The notes: generated from the letters alone by a model not told the origin. DNA of 64,000 bases from Methylacidiphilales bacterium (GCA_021272165.1 JAJSLK010000028.1:33829-97828); one strand, 5' to 3'; positions 8,990 through 17,487 are shown, numbered from the stretch's first letter. Made by a program: numbers and translations.

Positions 8990-10210
8990 ATGCGCGTCGA
9001 AGTCATCAACACCGGCACGGAACTGCTGCTGGGCCAAGTCACGAACACCCATCTCAATTTTCTCGCCCAGAGCCTTTTCGGGCTCGGCCTGCGAGTGGAG
9101 CGGCAGGTGTCCGTCCCGGACGGCGTCGCCATTGTGGAGGCACTCAAGGACGCCATGTCGCGGGCGGAAATCGTCATCGTCACCGGCGGGTTGGGCCCGA
9201 CCTCGGACGACATCACGCGCGATGCCGCGGCCGAGGCTTTCGGCCGGAAGCTCATTTTTCATCCGGAAATCCTCGATGGCATCGCGGCGAAATTCTCCCG
9301 GCGCAAGCTGGTAATGAACGAACTCCAACGCGCGCAGGCCATGGTGCCGGAGGGCGGCACGGTGCTCGACAATCCGAACGGCACCGCCCCGGGCCTGATC
9401 GTTGAAAACGACAAGACCGTGGCCATTCTCCTGCCGGGGCCGCCTGGCGAACTGCGGCCCATGTGGGAGAACGAGGCGTTGCCCTGGCTGCGGAAACGGT
9501 TCGCCGACAAGCTGCCGCCCATCCACGAACGGACCTTCCGCATTCTCGGTATGGGTGAGACACGGGTGCAGATTTTAGTCGAAGAGAAGATCAAGGCCAT
9601 CGGGCCGATCGAGGTTGGATATTGCGCACGACCCGGCGAGGTCGATTTGCGCCTGATCGGGCCGGATGAAGGATTGATCGGCGCTGCGGCCGATCTGGTT
9701 CGCACCCAGCTCGGCGACCATATCTATGCGGAAGGCCACGAAACGATGGAGCAGGTCGTGGTACGATTGGCGCGGGCGGCCCGCAAAACCGTGGCCACGG
9801 CGGAATCGTGCACGGGGGGACTCGTCGCCAGTCGAATCACGAACGTGCCGCACAGCTCGGAGATGTTTCGCTACGGCTGGGTGACCTACGCCAACGAGGC
9901 CAAGATGACCGAGCTGGGCATGGCGCCGACACTGCTCGAAAAGCATGGCGCGGTTAGCGCGGAAACAGCGCGGGCCATGGCCGAGGGTGCCCTGGCCCGG
10001 GCCGACGCCGATATCGCCGTGGCGATCACCGGCATTGCGGGTCCCACCGGCGGCACGGTCGAAAAGCCAGTCGGGCTGGTCTATTTCGGCGTGGCCCGGC
10101 GGCAGGGAAAAACCGAAACGCTGGAGCTCAACCTCGCCTCCGCCCGGGAAACATTCAAATACATGGCCTCGCAGGTGGCGCTCGATCTGGTGAGAAGGGC
10201 GCTCAGTTAA
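8990..10210 (+). CDS. cinA: CinA-like nicotinamide-nucleotide amidase / competence-damage protein
   Basis: A 406-residue two-domain CinA. The N-terminal molybdopterin-binding-like domain shows INTGTELLLGQ and VTGGLGPTSDD. The C-terminal amidase domain shows ATAESCTGGL with the conserved Ser/Cys region, and ITGIAGPTGGT. CinA proteins deamidate NMN and hydrolyse ADP-ribose in pyridine nucleotide recycling. The start is the ATG at 8990 (MRVEV), which fits the family N-terminus; the open frame extends to 8696 but that part is only a shadow of the DUF2298 gene. It is followed by recA, a cinA-recA order found in many bacteria. Confidence 0.95.
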   Translation: MRVEVINTGTELLLGQVTNTHLNFLAQSLFGLGLRVERQVSVPDGVAIVEALKDAMSRAEIVIVTGGLGPTSDDITRDAAAEAFGRKLIFHPEILDGIAAKFSRRKLVMNELQRAQAMVPEGGTVLDNPNGTAPGLIVENDKTVAILLPGPPGELRPMWENEALPWLRKRFADKLPPIHERTFRILGMGETRVQILVEEKIKAIGPIEVGYCARPGEVDLRLIGPDEGLIGAAADLVRTQLGDHIYAEGHETMEQVVVRLARAARKTVATAESCTGGLVASRITNVPHSSEMFRYGWVTYANEAKMTELGMAPTLLEKHGAVSAETARAMAEGALARADADIAVAITGIAGPTGGTVEKPVGLVYFGVARRQGKTETLELNLASARETFKYMASQVALDLVRRALS

Positions 10211-10289
10211 TTTTTGCAAAACAACATTGCCGGGTGAGCGGGCGCGGTGTAGTCAAAAACCCGTCATAAAATTTAAGATAAAATAATGC

Positions 10290-10305
10290 TTGTACATTTG
10301 TATAA
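10290..10305. promoter_or_regulatory. candidate LexA-type palindrome in the recA promoter
   Basis: TTGTACA (10290-10296) and TGTATAA (10299-10305) form an imperfect palindrome around a 2-nt centre, one mismatch per arm. It sits 23 bp before the recA ATG in an AT-rich pocket and overlaps a TATAAA-like -10. Position and symmetry suit an SOS operator; the binding protein is inferred. Confidence 0.4.
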
Positions 10306-10327
10306 AATTGCCTAAATCATTCCCACT

Positions 10328-11422
10328 ATGGCCGCAAAATCCGAGGTAAAACCCGTCGAAACCAAGAGCGAGAACAAGCCGGACTCCAAGATCCAGGCCG
10401 CTCGCGACAAAAACCTCGAATTGGCCCTCCAGGCCATCGCCAAGGAATACGGCGACGGGTCGATCATGCGCCTCGGGGACGCCAATTCAAAGCTGACCGT
10501 GGAAGTAATCCCGACCGGATCGATCGCCATCGACACGGCGCTTGGTGTCGGTGGTTTCCCACGCGGACGCATCGTGGAGATATTCGGCCCGGAATCATCG
10601 GGCAAAACGACCCTGACCCTGACGGTCATCGCCCAGGCCCAACGGGCCGGCGGCGTCGCGGCCTTCATCGACGTGGAACACGCGCTCGATCCGGCCTACG
10701 CCCGCAAGCTCGGCGTCAACATGAACGAATTGCTCGTTTCCCAGCCCGACTCGGGCGAAGAGGCTCTGACCATTGCCGAGACGCTGATCAAGTCGAACGC
10801 GGTCGATGTCGTCGTGATCGACTCGGTCGCGGCCCTCATCACCAAGGCGGAACTGGAAGGCCAGATGGGCGATGCCACCGTGGGCGCCCAGGCGCGGCTC
10901 ATGAGCCAAGCCATGCGCAAACTCACCTCCTTCATCAGCAAGGCCAAGACCTGCGCCATCTTCACCAACCAGATCCGCGAAAAAATCGGCGTGATGTTCG
11001 GTAATCCCGAGACCACGCCGGGCGGCAAGGCGCTCAAGTTTTATTCCTCCGTCCGCGTCGATATCCGGCGCATCGCCGCGATCAAAACGCCGGACGGCAC
11101 CGTCCTCGGCAACCGCACCAGGGTCAAGATCGTGAAGAACAAGGTCGCTCCGCCCTTTCGTGAGGCCGAGTTCGACATCATGTACAATGAGGGTATATCG
11201 AGGGAAGGTTCGCTGCTCGATCTCGGTGTTGAGCTTAACGTCATCGAGAAAAAGGGCGCCTGGCTCTATTTTGAGGGCACCCAGGTGGGGCAGGGCCGCG
11301 ATGCGGCGAAGGAAGAGCTCAAGAAGAACAAGGAGCTTTACGCCAAGATCGAAAAGGCGACGCTGAAGAAGCTCGCCGGGGGCGAAGCGCCTGAAAGCAT
11401 TGGGACGTCCGCGGCATCTTAA
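10328..11422 (+). CDS. recA: RecA recombinase
   Basis: A 364-residue RecA. It forms the ATP-dependent filament on ssDNA for strand exchange and promotes LexA self-cleavage. Walker A is [10 protein letters not shown], and Walker B and the loop regions follow ([10 protein letters not shown], then the L1/L2 region with [14 protein letters not shown] and [13 protein letters not shown]). The N-terminus has a Lys/Glu-rich extension of about 25 residues before the usual helix. The C-terminal tail is acidic to neutral. The ATG at 10328 fits the family start. It lies 117 bp after cinA in an AT-rich leader holding a palindrome. Confidence 0.99.
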   Translation: MAAKSEVKPVETKSENKPDSKIQAARDKNLELALQAIAKEYGDGSIMRLGDANSKLTVEVIPTGSIAIDTALGVGGFPRGRIVEIFGPESSGKTTLTLTVIAQAQRAGGVAAFIDVEHALDPAYARKLGVNMNELLVSQPDSGEEALTIAETLIKSNAVDVVVIDSVAALITKAELEGQMGDATVGAQARLMSQAMRKLTSFISKAKTCAIFTNQIREKIGVMFGNPETTPGGKALKFYSSVRVDIRRIAAIKTPDGTVLGNRTRVKIVKNKVAPPFREAEFDIMYNEGISREGSLLDLGVELNVIEKKGAWLYFEGTQVGQGRDAAKEELKKNKELYAKIEKATLKKLAGGEAPESIGTSAAS

Positions 11423-11457
11423 GCGACATGTAAGAAAATCGCGGAAGGACGCGATTG

Positions 11458-12207
11458 ATGGGAAGTATGAATCCTCCCGCTCCTCGTAGTCTTCTCCTTC
11501 CCGCAACCATTCTCGCCCTCGGCCTCGCCCTGGGCGCCGTCGTGTTGTCCGGACCGCTCAGCGATTTTGTCAAAGCTCACCACACCATCACCGTGAAGGG
11601 CTATGCCGAGCGCCACATTGATTCCGATTTCGCGCTTTGGTCGGCGACTTTGACCACGCGGGCCAAACAGGTGAATCAGGCGGCTGATCAAATGGATAAA
11701 GACACCCAGACGGTGACCGATTTTCTCGTCGCCCAGGGCGTGCCGAAGGAGAATATCACGATTTCAGACCTGACCACGACGGCGTTGAGCAAGTCAACCG
11801 AGGGAGTCGACGGCGGCCTCGACCAGCTCGACGGCTACAAGCTGGAGCGGAACATCGAAGTGACCTCGAAGGACATCGACAGCATCTCGAAACTGGCGGG
11901 CGCTTCGCCGGCGCTGCTCCACAGTGGCGTGGAGATCAGCTTCAACGCGATCGAGTACTATTGCACCAAACTCGCTGACCTGAAGGTCACGATGCTGGGC
12001 GACGCGGTGCAGGATGCGCAGAGGCGCGCGGAAGAGATCGCGGCCAAAAGTGGGCGCAAGGTCGGTGTGCTACGCTCGGCCAACCAGGGTGTTTTTCAGA
12101 TCACCTCGGTATACGAGACGGAAACGTCGTCGGAAGGCGCACTCGACACCAAATCGCGTGAAAAAAGCATGAAGGCGGTCGTCACGGCCGAGTTCGAACT
12201 GCTTTAG
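11458..12207 (+). CDS. SIMPL domain-containing (DUF541) protein
   Basis: About 249 residues. An N-terminal hydrophobic segment (LLLPATILALGLALGAVV) acts as signal anchor or signal peptide and is followed by the SIMPL/DUF541 domain starting at HHTITVKGYAE. Further typical blocks are FLVAQGVPKENI and the C-terminal AVVTAEFELL. The family is periplasmic or membrane-anchored; some members (YggE-like) are linked to oxidative stress, but the biochemical role is unknown. The ATG at 11458 has AAGGA 9 nt upstream; the ATG at 11467 is an alternative. It follows recA by 35 bp and may be co-transcribed. Confidence 0.85.
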   Translation: MGSMNPPAPRSLLLPATILALGLALGAVVLSGPLSDFVKAHHTITVKGYAERHIDSDFALWSATLTTRAKQVNQAADQMDKDTQTVTDFLVAQGVPKENITISDLTTTALSKSTEGVDGGLDQLDGYKLERNIEVTSKDIDSISKLAGASPALLHSGVEISFNAIEYYCTKLADLKVTMLGDAVQDAQRRAEEIAAKSGRKVGVLRSANQGVFQITSVYETETSSEGALDTKSREKSMKAVVTAEFELL

Positions 12208-12239
12208 GTTCTTCGGTCGCGCCGTTTGGGCAGGTCAAG

Positions 12240-12827
12240 CTAACGCGCTCCTTCAACTTCCACCGGTCGTTCGGCAATAATTTGCAGCATGTCGCGCTTA
12301 GCCGCAAACATCTCCCGCTCGGCGTTCCAGGGACCGGTTATTTTTACGCGAACCACGATTTTTGCTTCCGTGGCCGAAGTATCGGCCCGTTCGACTTTTC
12401 CGGTATGCGTCCGGTCGAGGGCATCGGCGATCCGGAGGATGCCGCCCAGAATCATGACCAGCCGCTGCGCCGGCGCGGAAAGCGCGTGGAACTCGGCATG
12501 GTCGGGCTGCGGCGAGGTCTTACGATGGTAGCGCGCGATCTGAGCCATCACCGGCACCTCGTCGGCAGACAGATGTTTCCACGGATGTTCCCGGATCAGT
12601 TTGGCCGACCATTTGTGGTGCCCCTTGCCGTCAGGCGTTTTCGCCCAGCCGATGTCGTGCAGAAGCGCGGCGCCGTGGAGCAGTTCACGCGGATGATCGC
12701 GGAGATCGTGCCAGGGCCGGAGCCCGTCGAAAATCTGCAGGGCCAGATCCGCGACATGATCGGAATGGCTTGGTTCCTCATCATAACGGGCGCGCAGGCC
12801 CAGGCTCTCTTCAATGAAAGGGGACAT
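12240..12827 (-). CDS. HD-domain protein, split C-terminal module of a Ppx/GppA-type enzyme
   Basis: 195 residues with HD-type metal motifs (HSDHVADLA, then LLHDIGW, then the downstream ARYHRK and ADALDRT). This is the pattern of the C-terminal HD domain that follows the phosphatase domain in Ppx/GppA proteins of E. coli type. Its ATG starts 2 nt after the stop of the Ppx-like gene upstream, so the two are translated together and probably form a complex. No signal peptide. Convergent with the SIMPL gene, 32 bp apart. Confidence 0.8.
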   Translation of the reverse strand: MSPFIEESLGLRARYDEEPSHSDHVADLALQIFDGLRPWHDLRDHPRELLHGAALLHDIGWAKTPDGKGHHKWSAKLIREHPWKHLSADEVPVMAQIARYHRKTSPQPDHAEFHALSAPAQRLVMILGGILRIADALDRTHTGKVERADTSATEAKIVVRVKITGPWNAEREMFAAKRDMLQIIAERPVEVEGAR

Positions 12828-12829
12828 AC

Positions 12830-13798
12830 TCAGCTGATGGCGGCGTGATGCTTTTCGCGGTGGGCATGATGGCCCGGGCCCTCGGTTTCGCGGATGGCAG
12901 CGGTGAGCACACCATAGCGCAGGCCGCGCACACTTACCTGGATTTTCCGCGCACCTAGATGTTCCATCGTGGCGAGCACCACCGCCGTGCCGGGAATGAT
13001 CAGATCGGTCCGTTTGGCGGGCAGGCCGGGGATGGCATGAAGTTGTTCGAGTGTTTTTCCGGTAAACCGGTCCAGCAATTCCCGAACCTGGCGGATGGTC
13101 AGAATGGAGTGATCGATTTTGGCCGGATCGAATTTGGCCAGACCCTTTTTGATCGCGACCAGGCAGGTGATTGTTCCGCCGGTGCCGACGAGCTTGCGCG
13201 GGCCGAGCGAATAGGAGGCAAGTGGGTGCTCGATCTGCGCGCGCACCGTCTCGACCAGCAGTGCGGCCGTGTCCGGCGCCACAGGATACTGGTGCAGGAA
13301 ACGCTCGCGCAGCCGCACCGCACCCAGTGGCAGGCTGATCCGCTTCTCAAATTTGCCGTGACGGCCCTGCACCCATTCGGCGCTGCCCCCGCCAATATCG
13401 AGGATAAAGAGATCCTTGCCGCGCCAGCGGGGATCGGCCATGACCCCCGAAAAAATGGTCTCGGCTTCTTCCGTGCCGGAGAGCAGACGCACGGGAAAAC
13501 CGAGCACCTCGCGTGCAGCCCGCAGGAATTCGCGGCGGTTGCGGCTGTCGCGCACCGCGCTCGTGGCGACGGCCCGAAAATGTTCCACCTCGAGCTCGGT
13601 GGCCACGGCCCGGAGTTGTTTCAAGGCGGTGAGCGTTCGCGCCACCGCTTCGGGACGCAGTTCGCACGTATTGATGAGATCTTCCGCCAGCCGGGTGCTG
13701 ATGCTCTTTTCCACCAGCAGACGGACGCTGTTGGCGCGGGTTTCCGCCACAATGAACTTGATCGAATTGCTGCCGAGATCAAAAACGGCGTAACGCAT
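12830..13798 (-). CDS. Ppx/GppA phosphatase family protein (exopolyphosphatase-like)
   Basis: 322 residues covering only the actin/HSP70-fold phosphatase part of Ppx/GppA. The phosphate-1 motif FDLGSNSIKF is at the N-terminus, followed by ATSAVRDS, SGTEEAE, the phosphate-2 motif LDIGGGSAEW, and VGTGGTIT. The substrate is either long-chain polyphosphate or pppGpp; sequence alone does not decide. The usual C-terminal HD domain is missing here and is encoded by the next gene 2 nt downstream. Upstream, a 111-residue unknown gene ends 11 nt before this ATG, making a three-gene operon. Confidence 0.9.
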   Translation of the reverse strand: MRYAVFDLGSNSIKFIVAETRANSVRLLVEKSISTRLAEDLINTCELRPEAVARTLTALKQLRAVATELEVEHFRAVATSAVRDSRNRREFLRAAREVLGFPVRLLSGTEEAETIFSGVMADPRWRGKDLFILDIGGGSAEWVQGRHGKFEKRISLPLGAVRLRERFLHQYPVAPDTAALLVETVRAQIEHPLASYSLGPRKLVGTGGTITCLVAIKKGLAKFDPAKIDHSILTIRQVRELLDRFTGKTLEQLHAIPGLPAKRTDLIIPGTAVVLATMEHLGARKIQVSVRGLRYGVLTAAIRETEGPGHHAHREKHHAAIS

Positions 13799-13809
13799 GC
13801 AACTAAGTT

Positions 13810-14145
13810 TTACCAGCCCTCGATGGTTGACTGAACTTCGCCAATGAGGGCATCGATTTTTTTCAAATCCTTGCGACGACCCCGTTCCGGATCGATCTGC
13901 AAATGGGCCAGTCGCTTCAGAATCTGGTGCATGTCCTTCAATTCCCGCCGGGAAAAACCGATTCCGGCCTCCTTTTTTTCCAGGCTGCGCACCAATTCGG
14001 CAATTTCGCGATGGAGCCGGGCGAGGTAATTGCGCGCCACTTCATCCAGCAGGCCGTTGACGAGCAAAAGCTGCTGACGGGCCACGGCTCCGAGCGCCTT
14101 GGGGGCCTGGGACTTCCTCGCCGAGAGCTTTTTGACGACGGACAT
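13810..14145 (-). CDS. hypothetical small helical protein upstream of ppx
   Basis: About 111 residues, basic, with heptad-like Leu spacing over residues 25-75, so probably a helical bundle or coiled coil. No signal peptide and no family that I recognise. The ATG at 14145 has AAAAGG just upstream and is preferred over a TTG at 14160. It is the first gene of an operon with the Ppx-like phosphatase (11 nt gap) and the HD protein. A role tied to polyphosphate, for example the CHAD-like helical proteins that often accompany polyphosphate genes, is possible, but no CHAD motif is clear. Confidence 0.6.
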   Translation of the reverse strand: MSVVKKLSARKSQAPKALGAVARQQLLLVNGLLDEVARNYLARLHREIAELVRSLEKKEAGIGFSRRELKDMHQILKRLAHLQIDPERGRRKDLKKIDALIGEVQSTIEGW

Positions 14146-14245
14146 ACGCCTTTTTATCAAGCCAGAATGGGACGGGTGTGGCGATTCAAATCGCGTATTT
14201 ATGAGATAGACTCCAGGGTCACGCCTGGGTCATGCTGGTGGACTT

Positions 14246-14722
14246 ATGGAGACGGAAGCGAACGAATTAAAGACGGCCAAGGGACCACAGGAAGATGAGG
14301 TCAAACAGTTTTCCGTTTTCATGGAAAACAAGGTTGGGCGGCTGCTCGACATCGTGAAAATGTTTTCGCCCGCACAGGTCCACGTTGTGGCCCTCAGCAT
14401 CCTCGACACCGCCGACGCCGCCATCGTGCGCCTGGTCACCGACGATCCCGACAAGGCTCGCGCGCTTTTCCAGGAACATGGCCTCGCGTTCACGGAAGTC
14501 TCGCTCGTCGTGGTCGAACTCAGCAGCAGCGCGGCCGATTTGAAGGGTGTCCTTTCCGCGCTGCTTCAGGCCGAGTGTAACATCCACTCCGCCTACTCGC
14601 TCCTCACCCGGCCGCGCGGCAAGGCGGCGCTGGCGCTGCACGTCGAGGACCGCGAATGCGCCACGGCCGTCCTTCACGCCAACCAGTTCAAGGTCCTTTC
14701 GCAGCGCGACATCAGCCGGTAA
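14246..14722 (+). CDS. tandem ACT-domain protein
   Basis: 158 residues with two ACT-like beta-alpha-beta units: the first at about 20-85 (FSVFMENKVGRLLDIVKMF, then HVVALSILDTAD), the second at about 87-155 (EVSLVVVEL, then LLQAECNIHSAYSL). ACT domains bind amino acids and give feedback control, usually as part of a larger enzyme. Free-standing two-ACT proteins are probably small-molecule sensors or regulatory subunits, for example for acetolactate synthase or aspartokinase. No catalytic domain is present. It lies 38 bp before the epimerase gene on the same strand. Confidence 0.8.
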   Translation: METEANELKTAKGPQEDEVKQFSVFMENKVGRLLDIVKMFSPAQVHVVALSILDTADAAIVRLVTDDPDKARALFQEHGLAFTEVSLVVVELSSSAADLKGVLSALLQAECNIHSAYSLLTRPRGKAALALHVEDRECATAVLHANQFKVLSQRDISR

Positions 14723-14760
14723 AGAGTTTCCTCCCGCCGCCAGTTGTGTAGGATTCCGCC

Positions 14761-15687
14761 ATGTACAAGCACGTCGTTGTCACCGGGGGCGCCGGGTTCA
14801 TCGGGTCGAACCTGGTCCATGAAATCGCCAAGCGCCACCCGGAAGCCAGCCTCACGGTGGTCGATGACTTTCGCTCCGGCCATTTTAAGAACCTCGAAGG
14901 CTTTACGGGCGATATCATCGCGGGCGACGTGGCCCAGCTTAACCTGAAGCATTATTTCGGCGGCCGGAAGGTCGATCTCGTCTTCCATCTTGCCTCGATC
15001 ACCGATACGACCGATCACGACCAGCTACGCCAGGTGCGCGACAACGTCGAATCGTGGCGCAACCTCCTCAATTATTTCGAAGGCCGCAAGACGCGCCTCG
15101 TTTATGCCTCCTCCGCCGCCACTTACGGCATCGCCGCCGGCGTCAACAAGGTCGACCAGCCGCCGAAGCCGGCCAACATCTACGCCTTCTCCAAGGTGCA
15201 GCTCGATAATCTGGCGCGGCTCTGGGCAAAGGAAAATCCGTCGCAGGTCGTCGTTGGGCTCCGCTACTTCAATGTTTACGGCCCGCGCGAAGCCCATAAG
15301 GGCGCGGCTTCGAGCATGATCCTCCAGCTTGCGCAGCAGATCCGGCGGGGACAGGCGCCGCGGATTTTCAAACACGGTGAGCAGATCCGCGATTTCGTCT
15401 ACGTGAAGGACATCGTCAATTGCACCCTCCTCGCCGCGCGCGCCCGTTCCTCCGGCATATATAACGCAGGCAGCGGGGTGCCTCGCTCGTTCAACGACAT
15501 CGTCGCGAACCTTAACCGCGTTCTTAAAACCCAGTGGCAGCCGGAGTATATCGATAATCCCCATGCCCACTACCAGCCCCATACCGAGGCTGATCTTTCC
15601 GCGACGACCCGGGCGCTCCGTTACACGCCGAAGTTCACGTTGGAAAAGGGCATTGACGATTACACTGCCAGCGGTTTTCTGGTCTAA
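14761..15687 (+). CDS. hldD: ADP-glyceromanno-heptose 6-epimerase-like (HldD) SDR enzyme
   Basis: 308 residues of the extended SDR family. The NAD(P) site TGGAGFIGSN is at the start, the catalytic Ser/Tyr/Lys are in YASSAATYG and IYAFSK, and the HldD-like block RYFNVYGPREAHKG follows. FKHGEQIRDFVYV matches the family block before the substrate pocket. HldD converts ADP-D-glycero- to ADP-L-glycero-manno-heptose for lipopolysaccharide inner core, which fits a Gram-negative cell. The resemblance to HldD is clear in the middle and weaker at the ends, so another NDP-sugar epimerase remains possible. No other LPS genes are adjacent. Confidence 0.8.
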   Translation: MYKHVVVTGGAGFIGSNLVHEIAKRHPEASLTVVDDFRSGHFKNLEGFTGDIIAGDVAQLNLKHYFGGRKVDLVFHLASITDTTDHDQLRQVRDNVESWRNLLNYFEGRKTRLVYASSAATYGIAAGVNKVDQPPKPANIYAFSKVQLDNLARLWAKENPSQVVVGLRYFNVYGPREAHKGAASSMILQLAQQIRRGQAPRIFKHGEQIRDFVYVKDIVNCTLLAARARSSGIYNAGSGVPRSFNDIVANLNRVLKTQWQPEYIDNPHAHYQPHTEADLSATTRALRYTPKFTLEKGIDDYTASGFLV

Positions 15688-15689
15688 AC

Positions 15690-16124
15690 TTATTTAAATT
15701 CGGCGCAGGGCAGCGCCAATTGTGGCGGATGATCCTTGAGCAACGGATTATGCGTTTCACCCGAGTCGATGATCTCCTGGCGATGATGGATGCATAACCG
15801 CCGGATCAGATCGAGATCGATCCCGGCATGATGCGCCGGGTAATCCTCAAAGTTTTTCAGCGCGAGCGCGAAGAGCCGCGCTGCGGGTCCAAGCCGCTCC
15901 TTTTGCAGATGGACAAACGCGCCCGCCACCTGGATCAAGCCCTTATAGAAATTGCCCTGCGGCTGGCCGCGGATCGGCAGCCAGACTTCCTCCAGGACGT
16001 CATGCGCCTCGTAATAGAGCTGCGCGTTGAAGCAGCGAAAATAGCCGGCGTAATGGCGGCTAAAATCGGGTGATTCCTCAAAGCGCGAGAGCAGCGCTTC
16101 GATCCGGGGCGACTTGTGGCTCAT
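15690..16124 (-). CDS. DUF309 domain-containing protein
   Basis: 144 residues. The signature block YYEAHDVLEEVWLPIRG followed by FYKGLIQVAGAFVHL matches the DUF309 family of small helical proteins with conserved His/Glu residues. The function is unknown; a metal-binding helical bundle is suggested by the EAHxxLE pattern. Its ATG is 10 nt after the glutaredoxin stop, so the two are likely co-transcribed. It converges on hldD with a 2-nt gap. Confidence 0.85.
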   Translation of the reverse strand: MSHKSPRIEALLSRFEESPDFSRHYAGYFRCFNAQLYYEAHDVLEEVWLPIRGQPQGNFYKGLIQVAGAFVHLQKERLGPAARLFALALKNFEDYPAHHAGIDLDLIRRLCIHHRQEIIDSGETHNPLLKDHPPQLALPCAEFK

Positions 16125-16134
16125 GGGGCCGGAT

Positions 16135-16389
16135 CTACTTTACCACGCTTTTTTCGCGCAGGAACGCATCAAGCTCCTCCGCGCCGAAATCGGCCAGGAT
16201 TTCATCGCCCCAGCGCATGGTCGGCGCCTTGGTCTGGCCGGAGAGCCGCTTCATTTCCTCGAGGGCGGCGGAGTCGGCGTTGACGTCGGCTTTGCCGTAG
16301 GCGATGCCATGCTCGTGGAGGTAATCCTCGGCTTCGGTGCACCAGGGGCAGCCCGATTTAACGTAAAGAAAGGGACGGGGTGTGGACAT
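16135..16389 (-). CDS. glutaredoxin family protein
   Basis: 84 residues with the thioredoxin-fold start FLYVKSGCPWCTEAEDYL. The redox motif CPWC, a TAPT-like segment (TKAPT) providing the cis-Pro, and a C-terminal helix complete a minimal glutaredoxin. The role is thiol-disulfide exchange in the cytoplasm; partner and electron donor are not visible. It is the first gene of a two-gene operon with DUF309. Confidence 0.88.
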   Translation of the reverse strand: MSTPRPFLYVKSGCPWCTEAEDYLHEHGIAYGKADVNADSAALEEMKRLSGQTKAPTMRWGDEILADFGAEELDAFLREKSVVK

Positions 16390-16565
16390 GCGTGGAACGT
16401 ACGCCAGACACGCGATTTGTCGCGCGGAAAATCAATTCATGCCCCAGATGCACGGCATAGAATGCCACGTCGTCGCCCCAAAGCAGCCGGCCAGCGACCC
16501 GAATCTCTCACGGTGGATCAACATGCGCGGAGATTGGAAGAAAACTGGCTTATCGCTTGGCCGCC

Positions 16566-16599
16566 TTGTCAGCACCGATAAATACGGTATAAATAAACC
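16566..16599 (+). promoter_or_regulatory. promoter of the toxin-antitoxin locus with a direct-repeat operator
   Basis: TTGTCA (16566-16571) and TATAAA (16588-16593) form a sigma-70-like promoter with a 16-bp spacer. The -10 ends 6 nt before the GTG at 16600, predicting a leaderless or nearly leaderless mRNA. Two exact ATAAATA direct repeats (16578-16584 and 16589-16595), 11 bp apart, lie across the -10 and could be the antitoxin's operator. No Shine-Dalgarno is seen. Confidence 0.55.
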
Positions 16600-16797
16600 G
16601 TGAGTGTCGTTGAACTCGAAAAAGCCATTTCGGAATTACCGCCGGGGGATCTCTCGCGTCTTGCCGCTTGGTTTGAGGAGTTCATGGCCGACGAATGGGA
16701 CAAGCAAATTGCACGGGATGTCGCGGCGGGGAAATTTGGCCATATCAATGCCAAAGTGGATAAAGCTTTTGAAGAGGGCCGCTGCAAGCCCTTGTGA
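16600..16797 (+). CDS. type II antitoxin (addiction module protein)
   Basis: 65 residues beginning at GTG. The N-terminal helix block VVELEKAISELPPGDLSRL with WFEEF, then WDKQIARDVAAGKF, and the ending EEGRCKPL are typical of the small antitoxins that precede RelE/ParE-fold toxins. Such antitoxins neutralise the toxin with the C-terminal part and may autorepress the operon. The stop overlaps the toxin GTG start (GTGA). This gene looks intact, whereas the toxin behind it is broken. Confidence 0.8.
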   Translation: MSVVELEKAISELPPGDLSRLAAWFEEFMADEWDKQIARDVAAGKFGHINAKVDKAFEEGRCKPL

Positions 16798-17047
16798 AGC
16801 ACTTTGCCGAGCCAGACTTCTGGCGCATTATCATTTGCTGCCCGTCCCCATTCGAAGATTGGCAGACAAGAATTTCGAATTGCTCAAGGCCAATCCTAAT
16901 CATCCCTCACTATGCTTCAAAAAGGTGGGCGGTAACTGATCTGTCCGAATTGGCTCCAACTATCGAGCATTGGGCAAAGGGCGGCCAGAGGGGGTTATCT
17001 GGTTTTGGATTGGCCCTCATTCCGAATATGATAAATTTTTAGCGTGA
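16794..17047 (+). pseudogene. RelE/ParE-family toxin, decayed (frameshift plus nonsense)
   Basis: Reading starts at GTG 16794 as KHFAEPDFWR. A 1-base deletion near 16824-16826 shifts the frame; in the new frame the family sequence continues HYHLLPVPIRRLADKNFELL and then SLCFKKVGGN. A TGA at 16937-16939 replaces the expected Trp of the WSVRIG strand, and the same frame goes on SVRIGSNYRALGKGRPEG, WFWIGPHSEYDKF, to a final TGA at 17045-17047. Repaired, it would be about 84 residues, normal for these mRNA- or gyrase-targeting toxins. The final TGA overlaps the next gene's GTG. Confidence 0.85.
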
Positions 17048-17487
17048 ATTCCATCGTGCGCCACATGGGCGGTTTCCGCTGGGACGGCGTCCCGGTCCTC
17101 AACTACAAGGAGGAAGGCAGTCATTTCAAGGCCATCTCCCGCCAGGTGCTTTTCGAGGGCGGCCCGAAACTCGGCGCGGAGTTGCGCTACTTTGAAATCG
17201 AGCCGGGCGGCCATTCGACCCTCGAACGGCATGACCACATTCATTCCGTCATGATCATTCGCGGGCGAGGGCATTGTCTTGTCGGCGACGCGGTTTATGA
17301 GATTGCCGTCAACGATCTCGTTTACGTCCCGACCATGACCTGGCATCAGTTCCGCGCCACGTCATCGGAACCGCTTGGGTTTCTCTGTCTGGTCAACGTG
17401 AATCGCGACCGGCCCGAGCGCCCCGATGAGGTCAGCGTCGCGATGCTCAAGGCGCTGCCCAAAGTGGGCGAGTTTATCCGGCTTTAG
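17044..17487 (+). CDS. cupin domain protein
   Basis: 147 residues with a single cupin barrel. The first cupin motif HDHIHSVMIIRGRGHCLVG supplies the His/Glu-type metal ligands and the second motif is VPTMTWHQFRA. The start is GTG at 17044, overlapping the toxin remnant stop. The C-terminus reaches 4 bp into the convergent AraC gene. Function unknown; single-domain cupins range from isomerases to dioxygenases and sensors. Confidence 0.85.
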   Translation: MNSIVRHMGGFRWDGVPVLNYKEEGSHFKAISRQVLFEGGPKLGAELRYFEIEPGGHSTLERHDHIHSVMIIRGRGHCLVGDAVYEIAVNDLVYVPTMTWHQFRATSSEPLGFLCLVNVNRDRPERPDEVSVAMLKALPKVGEFIRL

